64,000 nt of DNA from an uncultured Clostridia bacterium (GTDB taxonomy: Bacteria > Bacillota > Clostridia > Oscillospirales > Acutalibacteraceae): positions 153,896-217,895 of the forward strand of contig CALWUW010000025.1 of NCBI GenBank assembly GCA_944384815.1. Reading direction: 5' to 3'. Shown piece by piece: positions 1 through 8,653 of the stretch (positions are counted from its first letter, which is position 1; each line of letters opens with the position of its first letter). The notes under the pieces are model-generated. The model was not told where the DNA came from. It saw only the letters and a program-made list of their open reading frames with translations, and searched no databases. The position numbers and the translations under genes were made by a program.

Positions 1-459
1 ACTGCGATTTAAGTATACAATAGGAAGAAGCAAAAGAAACTGCGTCAAAGCCAAAATCATGGAGTTTTCCGCCCCATGGAACAAAGGTGGAAGAGGAAAA
101 TTCATCATATGCCCCATGGAAAGATACATCAGCATCACTAGAAATACAATGGAGAAAATCAGCCTGTGCTTCATGGCTTTTGCCGAATCCTCCGTTTCCT
201 CTTTCCGTTTTTCCACGGCCGATGAACCTTTCCCGCCGTTTTCCAAAAGCTGCGCGCCGTATCCGGCCCGATCCACCGCCTGGATGATCTCCTGCGAAGA
301 ACAACGCTCGGGATCGTATTCTACCTGCATACGGTTTTGCAGCAGATTGACCTGCACTTTCGATACGCCCGGGCATGAAGCAGCCGCTTTTTCCACGTGG
401 GCGCTACAGGCGCTGCAGGTCATGCCGGTGACCTGATAGGTTTCTTTCATACTTTGCAT
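1..459 (-). CDS. copA: Copper-exporting P-type ATPase, N-terminal part (cut by window edge)
   Basis: First 153 codons of a P1B-type metal ATPase; the gene runs off the left edge. The ATG at 459 has GGGG 8 nt upstream; a second in-frame ATG lies at 450. Residues ~5-70 form one heavy-metal-associated domain with the metal site GMTCSAC. A charged linker (~75-95) leads into the first two membrane segments, which carry the Met/His-rich stretch MGHMMNF typical of Cu(I) exporters. In this family the protein exports Cu(I) from the cytoplasm at the cost of ATP. A CsoR-like operator over its promoter supports copper rather than zinc or cadmium. The ATPase core (CPC, DKTG) lies outside the window, so the metal is inferred. 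Confidence 0.87.
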   Translation of the reverse strand, partial: MQSMKETYQVTGMTCSACSAHVEKAAASCPGVSKVQVNLLQNRMQVEYDPERCSSQEIIQAVDRAGYGAQLLENGGKGSSAVEKRKEETEDSAKAMKHRLIFSIVFLVMLMYLSMGHMMNFPLPPLFHGAENSMILALTQFLLLLPIVYLNRS

Positions 460-487
460 ACCATTTTCCCCTTTCCGCAGATCTTTA

Positions 488-512
488 AACACCCCCACGG
501 GGTGGGGGTATA
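488..512 (-). promoter_or_regulatory. CsoR-like copper operator
   Basis: A GC-rich palindrome ACCCCCACGGGGTGGGGGT sits at the predicted transcription start of the copper ATPase gene. It resembles operators of the Cu(I)-sensing repressor CsoR (C-tract and G-tract arms with AT flanks). Repressor binding here would block transcription until copper is present. No csoR gene lies in the window. Confidence 0.7.
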
Positions 513-515
513 TAA

Positions 516-544
516 AGAATAGCATAAACTAACTGGATTGTCAA
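516..544 (-). promoter_or_regulatory. Sigma-A promoter of the copper ATPase gene
   Basis: On the minus strand TTGACA (539-544) and TATTCT (516-521) are separated by 17 bp. The -10 box abuts the CsoR-like palindrome, so the operator overlaps the start site. Confidence 0.85.
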
Positions 545-734
545 TCATATCTGCTTTCCCTCTTTACTTTGTGATTTTTCTTTAATCCCAGTGAAATCTG
601 CAAAACTTGTGGAAATAAAGAAAATTTTACCGAATTTTTTCTTTTCATTTGGGTATTTTTATGCTAAAATACACATATATTGGAAATTTTTCCAAAAAAT
701 TTTGTTTTACATCTCAGAAGAAAAGAGGATCCGT

Positions 735-2039
735 ATGAAGCTGAATACCAAGCAAACCTTTTTTGTGGGCCTGGCTTTCCTTTCTATCTGCGCATTTTGG
801 CAAGTGTATGACAGCATAATTCCCCTGATCCTGAAAAATTCTTTCCATATTTCCGACACTTTAGCCGGCGCGGTTATGGCGCTGGACAATGTGCTGGCCT
901 TATTCATGCTCCCACTGTTTGGCAGCCTTTCGGATCGGGTCCATACACCTTTGGGCCGCCGCACGCCCTTTATTTTGGGAGGAACCGCCGGCGCTGTCAT
1001 TACCATGCTTTTGATTCCTCTGGCGGATCATCTTCTTTCTCTCCCACTGTTTATCTCCGCCCTGCTTCTGGTGCTGATTTCCATGGCGGTTTATCGGTCC
1101 CCGGCTGTGGCTCTGATGCCCGATGTAACCCCAAAGCCTCTTCGCTCCAAAGCCAACGCCATCATCAATCTGATGGGCGCTGTTGGCGGGATGCTTACTT
1201 TGGTTCTTGTGGCTGTATTGGTGCCGAAATCCCAAAAGCCCGACTATTTTCCTTTGTTTGGCGCTACGGCGGCTATTATGGTAGCCGCTGTGCTGCTTAT
1301 GCTCTGGAAAGTCCGGGAAAATCGCCTGGCGGAGGAAATGCGGGCGCAGGACCCCGATTCCCGGGAAGAATCTTCCCAGGAATCCCCGGAAGCTGCTTCG
1401 GCGGATTCCGGCAAGAAAGCCCGGCTTCCTGCGGATGTCCGTCGCAGCCTTATATTCCTGCTTCTTTCCGTGGCCTTCTGGTTTATGGGATACAACGCCG
1501 TGACCACGGCCTTCTCCAAATACGCCCAAACCTACTGGAAAATGGAGGGCGGAGAATTTGCCTACAGCCTTTTGATCGGCACAGGGGCTGCCATTGTCTC
1601 CTATATCCCCGTAGGCATCGTGGCCACAAAACTGGGACGCAAAAAGACCATTTTATTTGGCACGGCTCTTCTTACGGTGCTGTTTGGGGCAGCCTGCCTG
1701 TTTACCACGTTCAATCCTGTGATCAATATAATGTTCGCATTGGTGGGAATTGCCTGGGCCGCTATCAATGTAAACTCCTATCCCATGGTAGTGGAAATGG
1801 GAAAAGGAAACGACATTGGAAAGTTCACCGGTTTTTACTACACGTTCTCCATGGCTGCCCAAATTTTTACCCCCATCCTTTCCGGCGCACTTTTGGAGCA
1901 CGTGGGATATGTTACTCTTTTCCCCTATGCCGCTCTGTTTACCGGGCTCTCTTTCGTGACCATGCTGTTTGTCCGCCATGGAGACAGCAAGCCTGCTCCC
2001 GCTTCCAGCAAATTGGAAGCCTATGATACGCCGGATTAA
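735..2039 (+). CDS. MFS transporter (SLC45/GPH-like, probable sugar porter)
   Basis: A 434-residue polytopic membrane protein. I chose the ATG at 735, preceded by AAAAGAGGA, over an upstream in-frame ATG at 591 that would add 48 low-complexity residues. About twelve hydrophobic segments are visible. The loop after helix 2 reads GSLSDRVHTPLGRRTPFI, the MFS signature in the form seen in the SLC45/glycoside-pentoside-hexuronide branch. A hydrophilic Ser/Glu-rich loop (~197-235) separates the two six-helix halves. The family moves sugars or glycosides with a proton or sodium ion; the substrate cannot be read from sequence. The phosphodiesterase gene follows 14 bp downstream, so the two are probably co-transcribed. 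An extended -10 (TGCTAAAAT, ~663-671) upstream could serve as promoter. Confidence 0.82.
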   Translation: MKLNTKQTFFVGLAFLSICAFWQVYDSIIPLILKNSFHISDTLAGAVMALDNVLALFMLPLFGSLSDRVHTPLGRRTPFILGGTAGAVITMLLIPLADHLLSLPLFISALLLVLISMAVYRSPAVALMPDVTPKPLRSKANAIINLMGAVGGMLTLVLVAVLVPKSQKPDYFPLFGATAAIMVAAVLLMLWKVRENRLAEEMRAQDPDSREESSQESPEAASADSGKKARLPADVRRSLIFLLLSVAFWFMGYNAVTTAFSKYAQTYWKMEGGEFAYSLLIGTGAAIVSYIPVGIVATKLGRKKTILFGTALLTVLFGAACLFTTFNPVINIMFALVGIAWAAINVNSYPMVVEMGKGNDIGKFTGFYYTFSMAAQIFTPILSGALLEHVGYVTLFPYAALFTGLSFVTMLFVRHGDSKPAPASSKLEAYDTPD

Positions 2040-2053
2040 GGAGGCGATTTCCC

Positions 2054-2899
2054 ATGATCTTTCTTTATATAGCCGGAGGGATCCTTCTCCTTATTCTGCT
2101 GTACTTCTTTCTTCTGGCGCCCCGGCTGCGCAAAAAAAGCGGATTGGCCGCTGTCTTCCCCAAACCCTATGCCCATCGGGGGCTTCATGGATCTTCCACC
2201 GGCTTTCCGGAAAACTCCCTTTCCGCTTTTCAGGAGGCCGTCAACCGGGGATTTGGAATTGAGCTGGATGTTCATTTGGCATCGGATGGTGCTTTGGTAG
2301 TGATGCATGACGAGGATCTGCTGCGCACCTGCGGCGTTTCCCGGAAGATTTTTTCCAGCACCCGTCAGGAACTTTCCGCTTTTCATCTGGAAGGCACCCA
2401 GGAACCCATTCCTTTTCTGGAGCAGGTTTTACAGCAGGTCCACGGACAAGTTCCCCTGCTTCTGGAACTGAAAACCGCCGGATCCAACGCCGGTGCTCTT
2501 TGTGAAGCCGTGTGCCTTTTGCTGGATCATTATCAAGGCCCCTTCTGCGTAGAATCTTTTGACCCAAGAGTCTTGCTTTGGCTGAAAAAGCATCGGCCCA
2601 ACTGGATCCGCGGCCAGCTTTCCATGAAATTTGAAAAAGACTCCGGTCTTCCTTTCTGGATCCGCTTTCCGCTGGGGAACCTTTTGACGAATTTCCTTAC
2701 AAAGCCCGATTTTATCGCCTATCATTTTCAGGACCGAAAAAAACTTTCCCCATGGCTGTGCCGGAAAGGGTTTCACTGCCCGGAATTCAGCTGGACCATT
2801 ACGCAACCTTCCTGGGAACAACAAGTAGAAAAAGAAAAAGGATGCTGTATTTTTGAAGGGTATCTTCCCGGCTGCTCTGAAGAGCTCTTGCATACATAA
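2054..2899 (+). CDS. Glycerophosphodiester phosphodiesterase, membrane-anchored
   Basis: A 281-residue GDPD-family protein. The start is fixed by TAAGGAGG 8-10 nt upstream of ATG 2054. Residues ~3-24 form one membrane segment. The TIM-barrel follows with the motif AHRG at about residue 40, then ENSLSAF and ELDVHLASDG, which supply the His, Glu and Asp of the metal-dependent catalytic site. The enzyme hydrolyses glycerophosphodiesters to an alcohol and sn-glycerol-3-phosphate, probably at the membrane in lipid or teichoic-acid turnover. It lies 14 bp downstream of the MFS gene and is followed by an intrinsic terminator. Confidence 0.88.
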   Translation: MIFLYIAGGILLLILLYFFLLAPRLRKKSGLAAVFPKPYAHRGLHGSSTGFPENSLSAFQEAVNRGFGIELDVHLASDGALVVMHDEDLLRTCGVSRKIFSSTRQELSAFHLEGTQEPIPFLEQVLQQVHGQVPLLLELKTAGSNAGALCEAVCLLLDHYQGPFCVESFDPRVLLWLKKHRPNWIRGQLSMKFEKDSGLPFWIRFPLGNLLTNFLTKPDFIAYHFQDRKKLSPWLCRKGFHCPEFSWTITQPSWEQQVEKEKGCCIFEGYLPGCSEELLHT

Positions 2900-2902
2900 C
2901 GG

Positions 2903-2934
2903 ATTTCGCCCTGAAAAATCGGGGCGGAATTTTT
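2903..2934 (+). terminator. Intrinsic terminator after the GDPD gene
   Basis: The arms ATTTCGCCC (2903-2911) and GGGCGGAAT (2922-2930), with one G-U pair, are followed by TTTTT. Confidence 0.75.
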
Positions 2935-3073
2935 ATCGGCTGCAACAGTTCAATTTTTTAAAATCTTCGGGAATCTTTTCTATCTTCTTCCAAAGATTCT
3001 ATTTCTATTTTCCTTCGCTATATAATGATTGGGAACTATACCGGCTTGGCCGAATTTTTAGGGAGGAACTGTT

Positions 3074-4510
3074 ATGCCGTTTGATTTTCAAAAGAAAACT
3101 CCGGAAAGCCTGGGGATTCGTTCCAAAGACATCCTCACTTTTCTGGATCGTTTGCAGGAAAAACATGTAGAATTACATAGTCTGGTGCTTCTTCGCCATG
3201 GAGATTTGGCCGCGGAGGGGTGGTTTGCTCCGTATCGTCAGGAGCTTCCCCATGTGCTGTATTCTTTAAGCAAAAGCTTTACCAGCACCGCCATAGGCTT
3301 TGCCATTCAGGAAGGGCTCCTTTCGCTGGAGGACTTTGTGGTCTCCTTTTTCCCGGAAAAGCTCCCGGGCAGACCCTGTGAAAACATGGAAGCCATGCAG
3401 ATCCGCCATTTGCTCACCATGAGCACCGGGCACGAGGAAGAACCCGGCATTATCGGCACAGAAGACTGGGTGGAGACCTTCCTCACTTCCTACGTGCCCC
3501 ATAAGCCCGGCACCCATTTTCTGTACAACACTCCGGCCACCTATATGCTTTCCGCCATTCTGCAAAAGGTTACCGGTATTTCCGTGGAAGAATATTTAAC
3601 CCCCCGTCTGTTTGAGCCGCTGGGGATCCAGGAACACCGCTGGGAGGTTTGCCCCAAAGGAATCACCACCGGCGGTTTCGGACTGAACCTGAAAACCCGG
3701 GATATCGCCCGTTTCGGCCAGTTCCTGCTGCAGGAAGGAAAATGGGAAGGCCGCCAGCTGCTTGACCCCCAGTGGATCCGGGAGGCTACTGCGTTCCAAG
3801 TACAAAGCGCCTGGGAAAAAGACTGGGGCTGCGGCTATGGCTACCAGTTCTGGCGCTGCGTGCCCGGACAGGGCATTTACCGGGCTGACGGCATGCATGG
3901 CCAGATCTGCGTGGTTTTCCCGGAACAGGATGCGGTTTTGGCTGCCACAGCCGGCACCAATGGTCAAACTGAGCTGGACTGCGTTTGGGAAAAGCTTCTC
4001 CCGGCTTTTCAGGATCATCCCCTTCCGGAAGATCCTTCCGGGTTGGCTCAGCTGGAGGAACGTCTTTCCTCGCTTTCCCTTCCCTTACCGGAAGGCGAAG
4101 CCCATCACTCCCAAGAGGCAGAATTCTCCGGGCGTTTGTATGAGCTTTCTTCCAATTTCTTAGGCCTTACAGCTCTTTCCTTTACCTTTGGCCAAAAGCC
4201 TTCCGTAACATTCTATGCAGGCGAAGCCAAAGCCTGTATGCCTATCGGGCTGGGCTGCTGGAAGGAAAGCCTTGCTTTCACAAAGCTGGACGATGTGCAC
4301 ACCTTCCAGCCGGTAGGCTTTGAACGCGCCGCCCTGGCCGGCGCATGGGACGGCGATACGTTTTGCCTTAAGATGATCTCCAATACCACCCCTTATACGG
4401 ATCTTTTCCGTATTTCCTTTGAAGGGAACGCTTTGGTGGTGGAGCATCAGCGTCCTTTGAACCCCTTTAGTACTTCCCAGGAACGCATTCTGGGTGTATG
4501 CCACCTGTAA
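3074..4510 (+). CDS. Serine hydrolase of the beta-lactamase (class C/penicillin-binding) fold
   Basis: A 478-residue protein with GGAGG shortly before ATG 3074. Residues ~20-330 are a beta-lactamase-family domain: the SxxK nucleophile motif is SLSK (Ser64, Lys67), a YNTP motif supplies the catalytic Tyr (~150), and a Gly-rich region (~185-200) follows. The C-terminal ~130 residues resemble the extra beta-rich domain of non-lactamase members. No signal peptide is visible, so it is probably cytoplasmic. The family includes esterases, D-amino-acid amidases and peptidases; the substrate is unknown and antibiotic resistance should not be assumed. A TATAAT lies at about 3022 without a good -35 box. 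Confidence 0.83.
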   Translation: MPFDFQKKTPESLGIRSKDILTFLDRLQEKHVELHSLVLLRHGDLAAEGWFAPYRQELPHVLYSLSKSFTSTAIGFAIQEGLLSLEDFVVSFFPEKLPGRPCENMEAMQIRHLLTMSTGHEEEPGIIGTEDWVETFLTSYVPHKPGTHFLYNTPATYMLSAILQKVTGISVEEYLTPRLFEPLGIQEHRWEVCPKGITTGGFGLNLKTRDIARFGQFLLQEGKWEGRQLLDPQWIREATAFQVQSAWEKDWGCGYGYQFWRCVPGQGIYRADGMHGQICVVFPEQDAVLAATAGTNGQTELDCVWEKLLPAFQDHPLPEDPSGLAQLEERLSSLSLPLPEGEAHHSQEAEFSGRLYELSSNFLGLTALSFTFGQKPSVTFYAGEAKACMPIGLGCWKESLAFTKLDDVHTFQPVGFERAALAGAWDGDTFCLKMISNTTPYTDLFRISFEGNALVVEHQRPLNPFSTSQERILGVCHL

Positions 4511-4528
4511 AAGTAAAAAACAGAAAAA

Positions 4529-4564
4529 ACTCCCGCTCTTGTTTTGCAAGAGCGGGAGTTTTTT
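4529..4564. terminator. Bidirectional terminator between the serine hydrolase gene and pheT
   Basis: A 13-bp inverted repeat (ACTCCCGCTCTTG, 5-nt loop, CAAGAGCGGGAGT) is flanked by an A-tract on the left and a T-tract on the right. It can end both converging transcripts. Confidence 0.92.
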
Positions 4565-4592
4565 ATTACTGCTGGGCTGCCCGGCAGATCGT

Positions 4593-6959
4593 TTACGCTT
4601 TCAGAAGGATTCCCATGCCTTCCAGATTTTTTAGGATCCGGTCCACACTGGGCTGCACTTCCTCCCGGGTCAGGGTCTTTTCATGAGACAAGAAAGAGAA
4701 CCGGAACGCCAGACTCTTCTGGTGGCCGTCGTCAAAGCTATCCACCAGATACACCTGCTGAAGCAGCGGAAAATCTTCCTGGGTCCATGCTTTCTGAATA
4801 TCGGAGAAGATCGTCCCCTGAGGGATCACCAAAGAAAGATCCAGTTCCATGCCCGGATATTTGGAGGGCTCCTGGTAATGGATGTCCGAAGACGGAACCG
4901 CCGCAAAATCATCCATATCCAGCTCCGCCGTTACAACGGAAGCCTTTCGGTCGATATTGGCCAGCACAGCCGGATGCAGGGCGCAGATGCTGCCCATTTT
5001 CTGGCCATGGACCCAAACCTCCGCGGTGTTCTTGGGATGCTGCCAAGTATGTTCCGGCGCTGTTTTCCGGAAAGTGACTTCCGACTGTTTCAAATCCTGC
5101 CCCAATGTGCTCAGCATTTCCAGCAGAGAGAAGAACAGCTCTTTTTCGCTCCGTGTCCGGCTGAACAAGGCAATGCCCAGCTTCTTACGCTCCCGGCACT
5201 CTCCGTTTTCCTTTTTGCCTTCCACAACCCGGCCAATTTCAAATATGCCGAAATCCGGAGCAAAGCTTTTGTTTTCCTGAACAAAGCACAACAACGTGGG
5301 AGCCATGCAGCTGCGCAAGGTATCGTTTTCCGGCGTCATGGCGTTTAACAGCCGTACATTGGGCTCCGTCTCGATTCCCAACTCCCGGCACTTCTTCCCG
5401 TCGTACCAGATATAGGAATGGACCTCGTGGAGGTTGTATTTCTGCACCAGAAGATCTTTGGCAAAATTATCCGCCTTATTCCCGGCATTTCTCTGCTCCG
5501 GATACAAAGCGCTGCGAGTGGTGGTGATTTTAAAATTGTCATAGCCATAGATCCGGGTGATTTCCTCAATGATGTCCGCTTTAATGGTTACATCCTTTGT
5601 GGCCCGCCAGCTGGGAACTTCCACGGAAAATACCTGGCCCTCCTTGGAAGCGGAAAAGCCCAAGGCGTTTAAAGTATGCAGGATCTGCTGGTCGGAAATG
5701 TCGATTCCCGTATAGCGATCCACATAGCTCTTATCAAAGGAAAGAGAAATCTGGGGATATTTTCTTACGTATACGTCCGTCATCCGGGAGATCACCTGCA
5801 CCTGGGGGTCGATCTCCGTCAGAAGCTTCATAAACCGTTCAATGGCCACCGTGGTCATTTCCGGATCCAGGGTCTTTTCATAGCGCATGCTGGCATCTGT
5901 CCGCAGGCCCAGGCGCGTGGAGGATTTCCGCACGCTGACCGCATCAAAATTGGCGGATTCCAGCAGCAGGCTGTCCGTATCGTCCTCGATTTCGGAATCC
6001 AATCCGCCCATAATACCCGCTACCGCCACCGGCTCCCCTTTGGAGCAGATCATCAAAGTATTTTCATCCACCCGGCGGACCTGGCTGTCCAGCGTTTGGA
6101 AATCAAAGGGTTCCGGGAACCGCTTTACTTCGATGGAATCCACCTTGGCGCAGTCAAAAGCGTGCATGGGCTGGCCCAATTCCAGCATCAGGTAGTTGGT
6201 AAGATCTGCCAGCAGATTGATAGCCCGGGTTCCGCAGTAGTAAAGCCGGATGCGCATTTCCACAGGGCTGATCTTCTTTTGGATATTCCGGACCTTCAGC
6301 CCGGTATACCGGTAGCAGTGTTCCGTATCCAGCACCTGGATATCCACCGGATCCAATCCGTCAAAAGCAGAAAGATCCAGCGTGGCAAGAGGCTGCAGAG
6401 GGCGGCCGGTGAGCGCCGCAAATTCTCTGGCGATGCCGTAGTGGCCCCAAAGGTCCGGACGGTTGGTAAGGGATTTATTGTCCACTTCGAACACAATGTC
6501 CCGAATCGGATAAAGCTCCGTTATATCCGTTCCCGGAACGGTGTCTTCCGGAAGCTCCATCAGCCCTCTGTGATCCGCGCTGATTCCCAGCTCGCTTTCA
6601 GAGCAGCACATTCCGTGGGATTCCACCCCGGCGATTTTCGCACAACGGATCTCCATTCCTCCCGCAAAGCCCCCTTCTTTTACAAAGGGAACCACCACGC
6701 CTTCCCGCACATTGGGAGCGCCGCAGACTACATCATAAATTTTATCTCCCGCATCCACCTTCAGCAAATGCAGCTTTTTGGAATCCGGATGGTTTTCCAC
6801 CGTCAGGATTTTTCCTGCCACCACATCCCGCAGCTGGCTGCCCATATGATATACTTCGTCCACTTCCGCTGTGGAAAGGGTGAAACGATGGATCAACTCT
6901 TCAATATCAAGACCGGAAAGATCGACAAAATCGCCGATCCAATTCATGGAAATAAGCAT
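4593..6959 (-). CDS. pheT: Phenylalanine-tRNA ligase beta subunit
   Basis: A 788-residue protein of normal length for bacterial PheT. The N-terminal ~150 residues hold the tRNA-binding (EMAP-like) domain. B3/B4 follows, including the editing region; then B5 (IEVPSWRATKDVTIKADIIE region) and a C-terminal anticodon-binding ferredoxin-like domain. With PheS it forms the alpha2-beta2 enzyme that charges tRNA-Phe and hydrolyses Tyr-tRNA-Phe. It begins 11 bp after pheS in the same transcript and is therefore under T-box control. The bidirectional terminator lies just downstream. Confidence 0.97.
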   Translation of the reverse strand: MLISMNWIGDFVDLSGLDIEELIHRFTLSTAEVDEVYHMGSQLRDVVAGKILTVENHPDSKKLHLLKVDAGDKIYDVVCGAPNVREGVVVPFVKEGGFAGGMEIRCAKIAGVESHGMCCSESELGISADHRGLMELPEDTVPGTDITELYPIRDIVFEVDNKSLTNRPDLWGHYGIAREFAALTGRPLQPLATLDLSAFDGLDPVDIQVLDTEHCYRYTGLKVRNIQKKISPVEMRIRLYYCGTRAINLLADLTNYLMLELGQPMHAFDCAKVDSIEVKRFPEPFDFQTLDSQVRRVDENTLMICSKGEPVAVAGIMGGLDSEIEDDTDSLLLESANFDAVSVRKSSTRLGLRTDASMRYEKTLDPEMTTVAIERFMKLLTEIDPQVQVISRMTDVYVRKYPQISLSFDKSYVDRYTGIDISDQQILHTLNALGFSASKEGQVFSVEVPSWRATKDVTIKADIIEEITRIYGYDNFKITTTRSALYPEQRNAGNKADNFAKDLLVQKYNLHEVHSYIWYDGKKCRELGIETEPNVRLLNAMTPENDTLRSCMAPTLLCFVQENKSFAPDFGIFEIGRVVEGKKENGECRERKKLGIALFSRTRSEKELFFSLLEMLSTLGQDLKQSEVTFRKTAPEHTWQHPKNTAEVWVHGQKMGSICALHPAVLANIDRKASVVTAELDMDDFAAVPSSDIHYQEPSKYPGMELDLSLVIPQGTIFSDIQKAWTQEDFPLLQQVYLVDSFDDGHQKSLAFRFSFLSHEKTLTREEVQPSVDRILKNLEGMGILLKA

Positions 6960-6970
6960 ATGCGTCCTCC

Positions 6971-7999
6971 TTATTCATGCACAAACTGGGAAAGAGCTTT
7001 CAGGTTTCCGCTGTTCAGATCCCGAATATCCTTCACGCCGTATTTCATCATAGCCAGACGGGTCAGGCCCAGACCAAAGGCGAAGCCGGTATATTCCTCC
7101 GGATCAATCCCGCCGGCTTTCAGCACATTGGGATGGATCATGCCGCAGGGGCAAAGCTCCAGCCACCCGGAATTTTTGCAGGAGGGGCATCCTTCTCCGC
7201 CGCAGATCAAGCAGCTGATGTCCAGCTCAAAGCCCGGCTCCACGAAGGGGAAAAAGCCCGGACGCAGGCGGACATTGATGTCCTGCTGGAACACATGGGA
7301 AAGCATGGTCTTCATAAAATAGATCAAGTTGGAAATGGAAATATCCTTGTCGATCATCATGCCTTCCATCTGGAAGAATGTGTTTTCATGGCAGGCATCC
7401 GTGGATTCGTTCCGGAAGCAACGTCCCGGGAAAATGGCCCGCAAAGGCGCGCCGTACTTTTTCATAATGGCGTTCTGGGCCGCAGAAGTATGGGTCTTCA
7501 AAAGCTGGCCGTTATCCAGATAATAGGTGTCCTGCATATCTCTGGCCGGGTGATGCTTGGGAATATTCAAAGCTTCAAAGCAGTGATAATCGTCCACGAT
7601 CTCGAAATAGTCCTCAATAGTGAAGCCCATGGAAGCGAAAATTTCTTCCACCTGGCGCTGCACCAGAGTAATGGGATGATAGGAGCCCTGCACATTCCGG
7701 GAAGGCAGCGTTACATCATACTCTTCCGCGGAGTCCACCTGCCGCTGCAGCTCTTCCGCTTTGATCTGGGCAATTCGGGCGGAAATGTGCTCTTCCGCGT
7801 ACTTTTTCAGGGCGTTGATCTGCTGGCCTGCTTCCTTTTTCTCTTCTCCGGAAAGCTCCTTCAGGCCTTTCAGAAGCTCGGTGACCGATCCCTTTTTTCC
7901 CAAATAGGCAACTCGGATTTTTTCCACCGTTTCGCTGTCTCCTGCGGACTGAAGCTCTTCTGCGATCCGCATTTTCAGCTGTTCGATTTTTTCCTTCAT
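6971..7999 (-). CDS. pheS: Phenylalanine-tRNA ligase alpha subunit
   Basis: A 342-residue protein. The start is ATG 7999 (MKEKIEQLK) with GGAG upstream; a longer open frame runs into the T-box terminator and was rejected. The N-terminal ~90 residues form the coiled-coil tRNA-binding arm. The class II catalytic core follows: motif 2 around FPGRCFRNESTDACHE and motif 3 GFAFGLGLTRLAMM. A Cys-rich loop CLICGGEGCPSC lies between them. It activates phenylalanine with ATP. It is first in a pheS-pheT operon that starts with a Phe T-box. Confidence 0.97.
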   Translation of the reverse strand: MKEKIEQLKMRIAEELQSAGDSETVEKIRVAYLGKKGSVTELLKGLKELSGEEKKEAGQQINALKKYAEEHISARIAQIKAEELQRQVDSAEEYDVTLPSRNVQGSYHPITLVQRQVEEIFASMGFTIEDYFEIVDDYHCFEALNIPKHHPARDMQDTYYLDNGQLLKTHTSAAQNAIMKKYGAPLRAIFPGRCFRNESTDACHENTFFQMEGMMIDKDISISNLIYFMKTMLSHVFQQDINVRLRPGFFPFVEPGFELDISCLICGGEGCPSCKNSGWLELCPCGMIHPNVLKAGGIDPEEYTGFAFGLGLTRLAMMKYGVKDIRDLNSGNLKALSQFVHE

Positions 8000-8032
8000 A
8001 CTTCTCCGTTCCTTTCTTGTGGTGGGCATTTC

Positions 8033-8281
8033 AAAATAAAAAGCCCCGCCCCATACAACATGGGGCGAGGCTGTGCTCGCGGTACCACCCAATTTCAGCG
8101 GAAATTCCGCCCTTTACGCGTCTGTAACGAGCCGCCGCCCGTCGAAGCCTACTGAAAACCGGTTCAGCTCCGCCGCTCCAAAGGGAACTTCCCCGCCGCC
8201 GCCTTCGGATGTGCGCTTGCAGCCTATGACGCACACTCTCTGCCCGTGCCTTCGGAGGTACTTTCCTTTTTCCACGCGTTT
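8033..8281 (-). promoter_or_regulatory. T-box leader of pheST (tRNA-Phe sensing)
   Basis: On the minus strand the leader contains the T-box core GGGTGGTACCGCG (about 8078-8090) and a downstream terminator (8043-8071, stem GCCCCGCCCC/GGGGCGAGGC, then T-rich). Stem I carries the AGAGAG bulge region. Aligning it with the thrS leader places the specifier codon at 8187-8185, reading TTC (Phe). Uncharged tRNA-Phe should stabilise the antiterminator and allow pheST expression. Confidence 0.93.
8043..8071 (-). terminator. Attenuator hairpin of the pheST T-box
   Basis: GC-rich stem with a short loop. On the minus strand it is followed by TTTTTATTTT. It is mutually exclusive with the T-box antiterminator. 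Confidence 0.88.
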
Positions 8282-8287
8282 ACAGTC

Positions 8288-8316
8288 AGTTTAGCACAAA
8301 GCCATCCTTTTTTCAA
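8288..8316 (-). promoter_or_regulatory. Sigma-A promoter of the pheST leader
   Basis: TTGAAA (8311-8316) and TAAACT (8288-8293) are separated by 17 bp, with an extended TG element before the -10 box. It lies in the 360-bp gap between pheS and the TM1266-family gene. Confidence 0.85.
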
Positions 8317-8359
8317 GAGGGCAAGGCCGTCTTTTCTTCCGGCTTCTTCTCCCTCTTTT

Positions 8360-8641
8360 TCAGGATTTGGAGTAAAGGGTTTTGGTCTGCACCCCGGGAA
8401 GCATCCCCAGTTTTCCGGAAAGGGCGCTGATCACCGGATTGGGAGCATCCATTACAACGCTGATAATGGAAAGCTTCCTCTCCCGATAGGGAAGGCCCAT
8501 CCGCCCGATAATATATGACCGGTAGGTGTGCAGCAAGGCGTTGATTTCTTCCACGGCTTCCGGATTTTCCACCAAAATTCCGATGAGAGCAATGCGGGTA
8601 TCTTTTTCCGGGCCCTGCAATTTCTTTTCGTCCTGTTCCAT
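8360..8641 (-). CDS. TM1266-family iron-only hydrogenase system regulator
   Basis: A 93-residue protein, the usual length of the TM1266 family, which has an ACT/NikR-C-like ferredoxin fold. Visible family features are the N-terminal strand RIALIGILVENPEAVEEIN, the central RMGLPYRERKLSIISVVM and the C-terminal LSGKLGMLPGVQTKT. The family is typically encoded beside hydrogenase maturation genes and is assumed to be regulatory; its ligand is unknown. Here it is the last gene of the array, 12 bp after hydF, with AGGAGGG before the ATG. Confidence 0.85.
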   Translation of the reverse strand: MEQDEKKLQGPEKDTRIALIGILVENPEAVEEINALLHTYRSYIIGRMGLPYRERKLSIISVVMDAPNPVISALSGKLGMLPGVQTKTLYSKS

Positions 8642-8653
8642 CTTTGCCCTCCT

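Noticed and set aside
59-436. Open frame on the plus strand at the left edge
   Set aside because: It is antisense to the copper ATPase gene, which shows a clear heavy-metal-associated domain, SD, promoter and operator on the minus strand.
3074-4510. Antibiotic-resistance beta-lactamase
   Set aside because: The SxxK fold is shared by esterases and peptidases; there is no signal peptide and the extra C-terminal domain points to a non-lactamase hydrolase.
5676-7322. 548-codon open frame on the plus strand
   Set aside because: Antisense to pheT and pheS; the long frame results from codon composition of the real genes and the product resembles nothing.
8317-8359. Terminator at the end of the TM1266 gene
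   Set aside because: A long AAGAGGG/CCCTCTT pairing exists but is followed by A-rich, not T-rich, sequence on the minus strand.
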